A DNA stretch of 17,997 bases from the NCBI GenBank assembly GCA_964445575.1, contig CAYULB010000043.1:1-17997 (forward strand), given 5' to 3'. Numbering within the stretch: the stretch's first letter is position 1; each line of letters begins with the position of its first letter. The notes under the pieces were generated by a model. The model made no database searches. It was not told where the DNA came from and saw only the letters and a program-made list of their open reading frames with translations. Made by a program: the position numbers and the translations under genes. The DNA is from WJMT01 sp964445575 (GTDB lineage Bacteria; Acidobacteriota; Aminicenantia; Aminicenantales; Aminicenantaceae). This document shows positions 14,519 through 17,997 of this stretch, in pieces.

Positions 14519-17500
14519 CAAAACTGATCCTTCCTGTTTCATCCCGTGTCCCAACAATCGAAAAATCGTTAGACAGCTCCCATTCAAAACGGGTGATATC
14601 CTCCCTTTGAACAGCAAGATTGGTTGAATAAAGAATGAAAAAATTTCTGGACAGCTTCTTACCAAGAGTCAACCTTGCTGTCATTTCTGCTGAAGAGCCC
14701 ATGATAAAGGGATCGATTCTAAATCTATCTATACTGAAAAGCTGTTCCGCTCTTTTTTTGGCTTCTTCTGATAGTTGAAAGGAAAGAAGGGATGCTGTGC
14801 TCTGGCCAATGCTTCGGTCATAATGATAAGTCCGTCTGAAAGCCTGGCCTAAAGCCAGAAGAGCCAGAACATCTTCAGGCGGAAGAGGGGGAGAAGAGCT
14901 GAATTCAGGTCTCAGATTGCTCAAAGGGCCCTCTAAAGAAAACATTACATGGTAATTCTTGACATAAGTCTCCCCTTTAAAGTTGATATAAGGATCAATA
15001 CTTGCGGGATTGAAAAAACTAACTCTGCCCTGAAGAAGATTAAACTCTCTATCTTGAAAATAAACCGTTCCGTTTAAGGCTTCTATTTCGCCCTGAAGCA
15101 CTGGACTGTAAACACTGCCTTTTACTGTTAAATCAAAACCTGCCTGTATGCTTCCCAATGAATTATCCACCCATGCGTCTCTCTCAGCTCTCAGGTGGAT
15201 ATTCAAATTCAAGTCATCAAAAAAACTCGGTTCCTGTGAATAAGAAGGATAGGCTTCTGAGAAGAAAGAAATTTTCTCATCCAGTTCCCTTCTCCACAGG
15301 AGTTTTTCTATAAAAAAATCGCCGTTGAGAACAAACCCTAACTCATCTTTTATAAGACTTATTTCTCCATTTGTCAGCGCCCGGGTCCTCTCTAGAATCG
15401 AAAGCATCATCTGGTTCCCATTTGCCTCAATATCTATTCGTTCCACCCCGGATTTTCCCAAACCCACAGTGCCAAAGGCTTCCACAGAACCTCCCCCAAT
15501 TTTGCCTTTAACAGAACGCAGGGAAAGCTCACTGCTGTCTACAAAAATAAGTCCTGAGAAATTTTCCAAAGCATGGGCAAATTTTGGAAAAGGAAGCTGG
15601 GAACCCTGAAAATCCACCACGCCTTTGATCTCAGGTTTTCCAGAAGGAACCCTTAAATTTAACAGATAATTAACGTTTCCTTTAGCTCCCTTCCAAGGAA
15701 GAAGAAGGTCAAGGTTGTTGAAGGAGCCTTCCACTTCACCTGATACCTCTCCCTCATTTAAAGGAATATCCATTTCCCAAGAAAATTCATTTTCTCCAGG
15801 AGTGAAATTTCCATCGATTTTCATATGGATCTGATCTTCCTCATAACCAATTTTAATCTCTCCCTGAGTTCCCGTTTCACCAAAAGAGGAAAAATTCAAA
15901 TTCTTCACCTCGTAAGAACCCAAAATAGAATCTTCTCCTAATTTTCCTTCCCCCTTTATCTCAAATAATAACAATCCTTTTAAACTCTCGGTTATTGAAG
16001 AAAATTCAATTTCTTCTCCCTTAAAATCGATTTCATACCTTTCCTGCGAGGTATTCAGCATCAAATCTCCTGCTACCTTTCCTCCCAGTAAAATAAAGTT
16101 TAAATCAGAGATTCTCACAGACTCATCCTCTCCATTGATTCTTCCCGTCACATTAGATAAGGACTGTCCTGCAAAAATGATGTTTTCTCCTGAGAATACT
16201 CCATTAAATTCGGTTTCACCGTTTTTATCTCTGTACTCAAACCAGCCGGAACCTTCTCCTTTTATGGGAAGGAAAATATCTAAACCAGGCAGAATCACAT
16301 CTGTCTCTCCTCTGTCACAGCGTATTTCCGCTCTCGTTTCACTGGGATTGGTAAACAATCCTATCATTCCTTTAAAGGAGGGGTCCTCAATATCAAATCT
16401 TCCAAAAAAATCATCTTTTATAAGTTCTATGGTTCCTGTTACAAAATTGGCATCAAACTTATCAAAGCCACTCTGATTCAGGGAGAAATTGGATTTTACT
16501 TGAGGAGTCTCATAATCACCAAAAATATTTATTTCAGCTTCGCCGCTTCCTCTTATTTCTGGGAATTCAAATTTCTGATTCAAAATAAGCCCTGTAAACT
16601 CTCTTGCCTGTTTGAGGTCTTTGATTTCTCCATTGATAGTGATATCCATACTGTGGTCAATTTCCAATTCGCCTCTTACCTCTAAATCCCCAAAACTAGA
16701 CTCTATGTCAGAAGAAGAAAACGTCACATTTTTTTCCCCGTCCCATTCAACTCTGAAAGGACCGTTTAAAGGAAACTTAGGGGAGCTAATCCGCTCTGTG
16801 GAGTCCCTAAAATTGGCATTAACACTGAGTTTTCTTTTCACTAGAGAAAATTCCCCCCAAGCCTTAGAATAAACAGGCCAAGGGATAGAGATTTCATGAG
16901 CTATGGGCAGAAGAGACCCCTGCTGGACTCTTCCCCAAATCCCGTTTTTATCAAATTCAAGGCTTATTTGACTCTGTTCTCCTGAAGGCCCTTTGAGAGA
17001 AAGCTGGATGTTCCCTCCTTCTTTATCACTGTACTTTACTCGGCCGTTTACTTTTCCCATACTCACATTGTTCAGTGCGATAGAAGAGCTTGAAACTTCA
17101 CTCCGGTACAGAACCTGTTCTTGTCTTCTTATAAGAGTGCCTTTTTCTCTAATATCACCCTCCCAATTAAAAGGCAGTTCTAAAAGAAAAGCCATTAAAG
17201 AAGAATGAACAGAACTGGATGTGCTTAATTCCATTTCTGGCTGAAAAATATCATCTATGTTTCCTTTTGCTTTTACAATTCCATCAGGACCTTTTATGTA
17301 AAACCTCCTTAAATCAATCTTTTTTCCTCTTCCAGTGAGAAACAAGGATAACTCGCCTTTGATGTTTCTCTCCATCTCATAAACAAGCAGATCGTTTTCT
17401 TCTATTTGAGAATAAAGAAAGAAATTGTTTTGGTTCTGAGTAAAGACAGCATCGATTCCCTCTGACTGAAGCTGAATTCCTTTGGTTTCATAAAAAACCC

Positions 17501-17903
17501 TTCCTCCATTAATAATCAATTTTTCCAGAAAAACCGGGATTGTAAAATCCGCTCCTCTTTTTCCAAGGGGCTTTTCCTCGCTTTCTAACTGCGATATTCT
17601 TAATTCAGGATCTTCCATAACAATCCTCAAAGGCTTTCCTCTGGAAATAACAGATTTCAAGGAAAGTCTTACCGAAATTTTCCTGGCTGAAAAATAAGGA
17701 TTAGAGGAATAAGACTCCACATCTTCAATTACCAGGGAGGGAGGCAAAGAAGAAAGAAATATCTGGCTGTAATTTAAACTGTTATGGATTCTCTGTTTTA
17801 TCTGAATTAAAATAATGTTTCTTAATAAAACCAAGAATGAAAATATTAAAATCAGCGTTATGCCTAAGAATATCAATCCTTTAAGCTTTTTTCTCTCGAG
17901 CAT
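14493..17903 (-). CDS. tamB: TamB-type translocation and assembly module protein (DUF490/AsmA-like)
   Basis: A 1136-residue envelope-spanning protein of the TamB group, thought to form a hydrophobic groove between inner and outer membrane for lipid transport and barrel assembly. One N-terminal membrane helix follows basic residues (about 8-32). The long middle is repeated short strands of the AsmA/TamB type. The C-terminal DUF490 region is clear: NGTVYFQDREFNLLQGRVSFF, DPYINFKGET, SSPPLPPEDVLALLALGQ and a final segment with alternating strands ending KIHRRF. It is first in the tamB-bamA-chaperone-fabD run, matching the known pairing of TamB with TamA or, where TamA is absent, BamA. Length is near that of E. 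coli TamB. The ATG at 17903 has only a weak purine-rich upstream stretch. The symbol is given by domain architecture; other AsmA-like proteins are the alternative. Confidence 0.88.
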   Translation of the reverse strand: MLERKKLKGLIFLGITLILIFSFLVLLRNIILIQIKQRIHNSLNYSQIFLSSLPPSLVIEDVESYSSNPYFSARKISVRLSLKSVISRGKPLRIVMEDPELRISQLESEEKPLGKRGADFTIPVFLEKLIINGGRVFYETKGIQLQSEGIDAVFTQNQNNFFLYSQIEENDLLVYEMERNIKGELSLFLTGRGKKIDLRRFYIKGPDGIVKAKGNIDDIFQPEMELSTSSSVHSSLMAFLLELPFNWEGDIREKGTLIRRQEQVLYRSEVSSSSIALNNVSMGKVNGRVKYSDKEGGNIQLSLKGPSGEQSQISLEFDKNGIWGRVQQGSLLPIAHEISIPWPVYSKAWGEFSLVKRKLSVNANFRDSTERISSPKFPLNGPFRVEWDGEKNVTFSSSDIESSFGDLEVRGELEIDHSMDITINGEIKDLKQAREFTGLILNQKFEFPEIRGSGEAEINIFGDYETPQVKSNFSLNQSGFDKFDANFVTGTIELIKDDFFGRFDIEDPSFKGMIGLFTNPSETRAEIRCDRGETDVILPGLDIFLPIKGEGSGWFEYRDKNGETEFNGVFSGENIIFAGQSLSNVTGRINGEDESVRISDLNFILLGGKVAGDLMLNTSQERYEIDFKGEEIEFSSITESLKGLLLFEIKGEGKLGEDSILGSYEVKNLNFSSFGETGTQGEIKIGYEEDQIHMKIDGNFTPGENEFSWEMDIPLNEGEVSGEVEGSFNNLDLLLPWKGAKGNVNYLLNLRVPSGKPEIKGVVDFQGSQLPFPKFAHALENFSGLIFVDSSELSLRSVKGKIGGGSVEAFGTVGLGKSGVERIDIEANGNQMMLSILERTRALTNGEISLIKDELGFVLNGDFFIEKLLWRRELDEKISFFSEAYPSYSQEPSFFDDLNLNIHLRAERDAWVDNSLGSIQAGFDLTVKGSVYSPVLQGEIEALNGTVYFQDREFNLLQGRVSFFNPASIDPYINFKGETYVKNYHVMFSLEGPLSNLRPEFSSSPPLPPEDVLALLALGQAFRRTYHYDRSIGQSTASLLSFQLSEEAKKRAEQLFSIDRFRIDPFIMGSSAEMTARLTLGKKLSRNFFILYSTNLAVQREDITRFEWELSNDFSIVGTRDETGRISFDVKIHRRF
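14528..14535 (-). promoter_or_regulatory. Shine-Dalgarno site for bamA inside the end of tamB
   Basis: Minus-strand AGGAAGGA lies within the last codons of tamB, nine bases before the bamA ATG at 14518. It decides the bamA start and supports coupled translation of the two genes. Confidence 0.65.
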
Positions 17904-17930
17904 TTTTCACTCTTTATTTATCATTACACA

Positions 17931-17958
17931 ACTATATCATTTTTCATGAAAAATACAA
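17931..17958 (-). promoter_or_regulatory. Candidate promoter for the tamB operon
   Basis: Minus-strand TATAGT (17931-17936, five of six -10 consensus) has a weak -35, TTGTAT (17953-17958), 16 bases upstream. The leader would be about 21 bases. The spacer contains a 16-base perfect palindrome. Confidence 0.4.
17939..17954. repeat. 16-bp perfect palindrome upstream of tamB
   Basis: ATTTTTCATGAAAAAT is its own reverse complement and lies between the candidate -35 and -10 of the tamB operon, 35 bases before the ATG. The place suits a repressor or activator site, but the AT-rich content makes it weak evidence alone. Confidence 0.45.
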
Positions 17959-17997
17959 ATCCACCCCCAATAAACAGTACCGTGATACCTGTTCACC

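Noticed and set aside
14519..14665. N-terminal extension of BamA to the ATG at 14665
   Set aside because: It would overlap tamB by 173 bases, has no ribosome site, and would bury the signal peptide; the ATG at 14518 has AGGAAGGA and a proper signal sequence after it.

Overview
The window looks like a piece of chromosome from an AT-rich, diderm (Gram-negative type) bacterium. Evidence for an outer membrane is direct: a FadL-type barrel protein, a BamA/Omp85 protein, a TamB-type protein and a SurA-like periplasmic chaperone are all present. I see no transposase, phage gene, CRISPR array, tRNA or rRNA. The gene set is mostly housekeeping. The lineage cannot be fixed from this sequence; an uncultured deep-branching diderm group (Acidobacteriota/Aminicenantota-like) is only a low-confidence guess.

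Layout. At the left edge a small complete GIY-YIG-like gene (6-341, +) converges with galU. Then comes a minus-strand block transcribed right to left: mutS (8010 to 5374), clpB (5315 to 2721), a fadL-type gene (2671 to 1385) and galU (1210 to 356). MutS corrects replication errors, ClpB rescues aggregated proteins, the FadL-like protein carries hydrophobic compounds across the outer membrane, and GalU makes UDP-glucose for envelope glycans. A 184-bp divergent region (8011-8194) holds good sigma70-like promoters in both directions and two dyad symmetries. From it a plus-strand pair reads rightwards: a CDP-alcohol phosphatidyltransferase (8195-8797) joined by an ATGA stop/start overlap to a HAD-IIA phosphatase (8794-9576).

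The 463-bp stretch 9577-10039, between convergent genes, has no convincing gene. It contains a 195-bp element closed by a perfect 19-bp inverted repeat with several nested stems inside. A 16-bp sequence at its left flank recurs beside the fadL stop codon.

The right part is one tight minus-strand operon: tamB (17903 to 14493), bamA (14518 to 11747, overlapping tamB by 26 bp), a SurA-like chaperone without a PPIase domain (starting one base after the bamA stop), and fabD (10963 to 10040). The first three form an outer-membrane biogenesis cassette. The BamA appears to carry seven POTRA domains instead of the usual five. fabD ties the cassette to fatty-acid, hence membrane lipid, synthesis.

The items most worth a second look are the structured intergenic element, the seven-POTRA BamA/TamB/mini-SurA cassette, the phosphatidyltransferase-phosphatase pair, and the small GIY-YIG-like protein whose usual catalytic glutamate position seems to be occupied by leucine. 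No clearly new defence or mobile system is visible.
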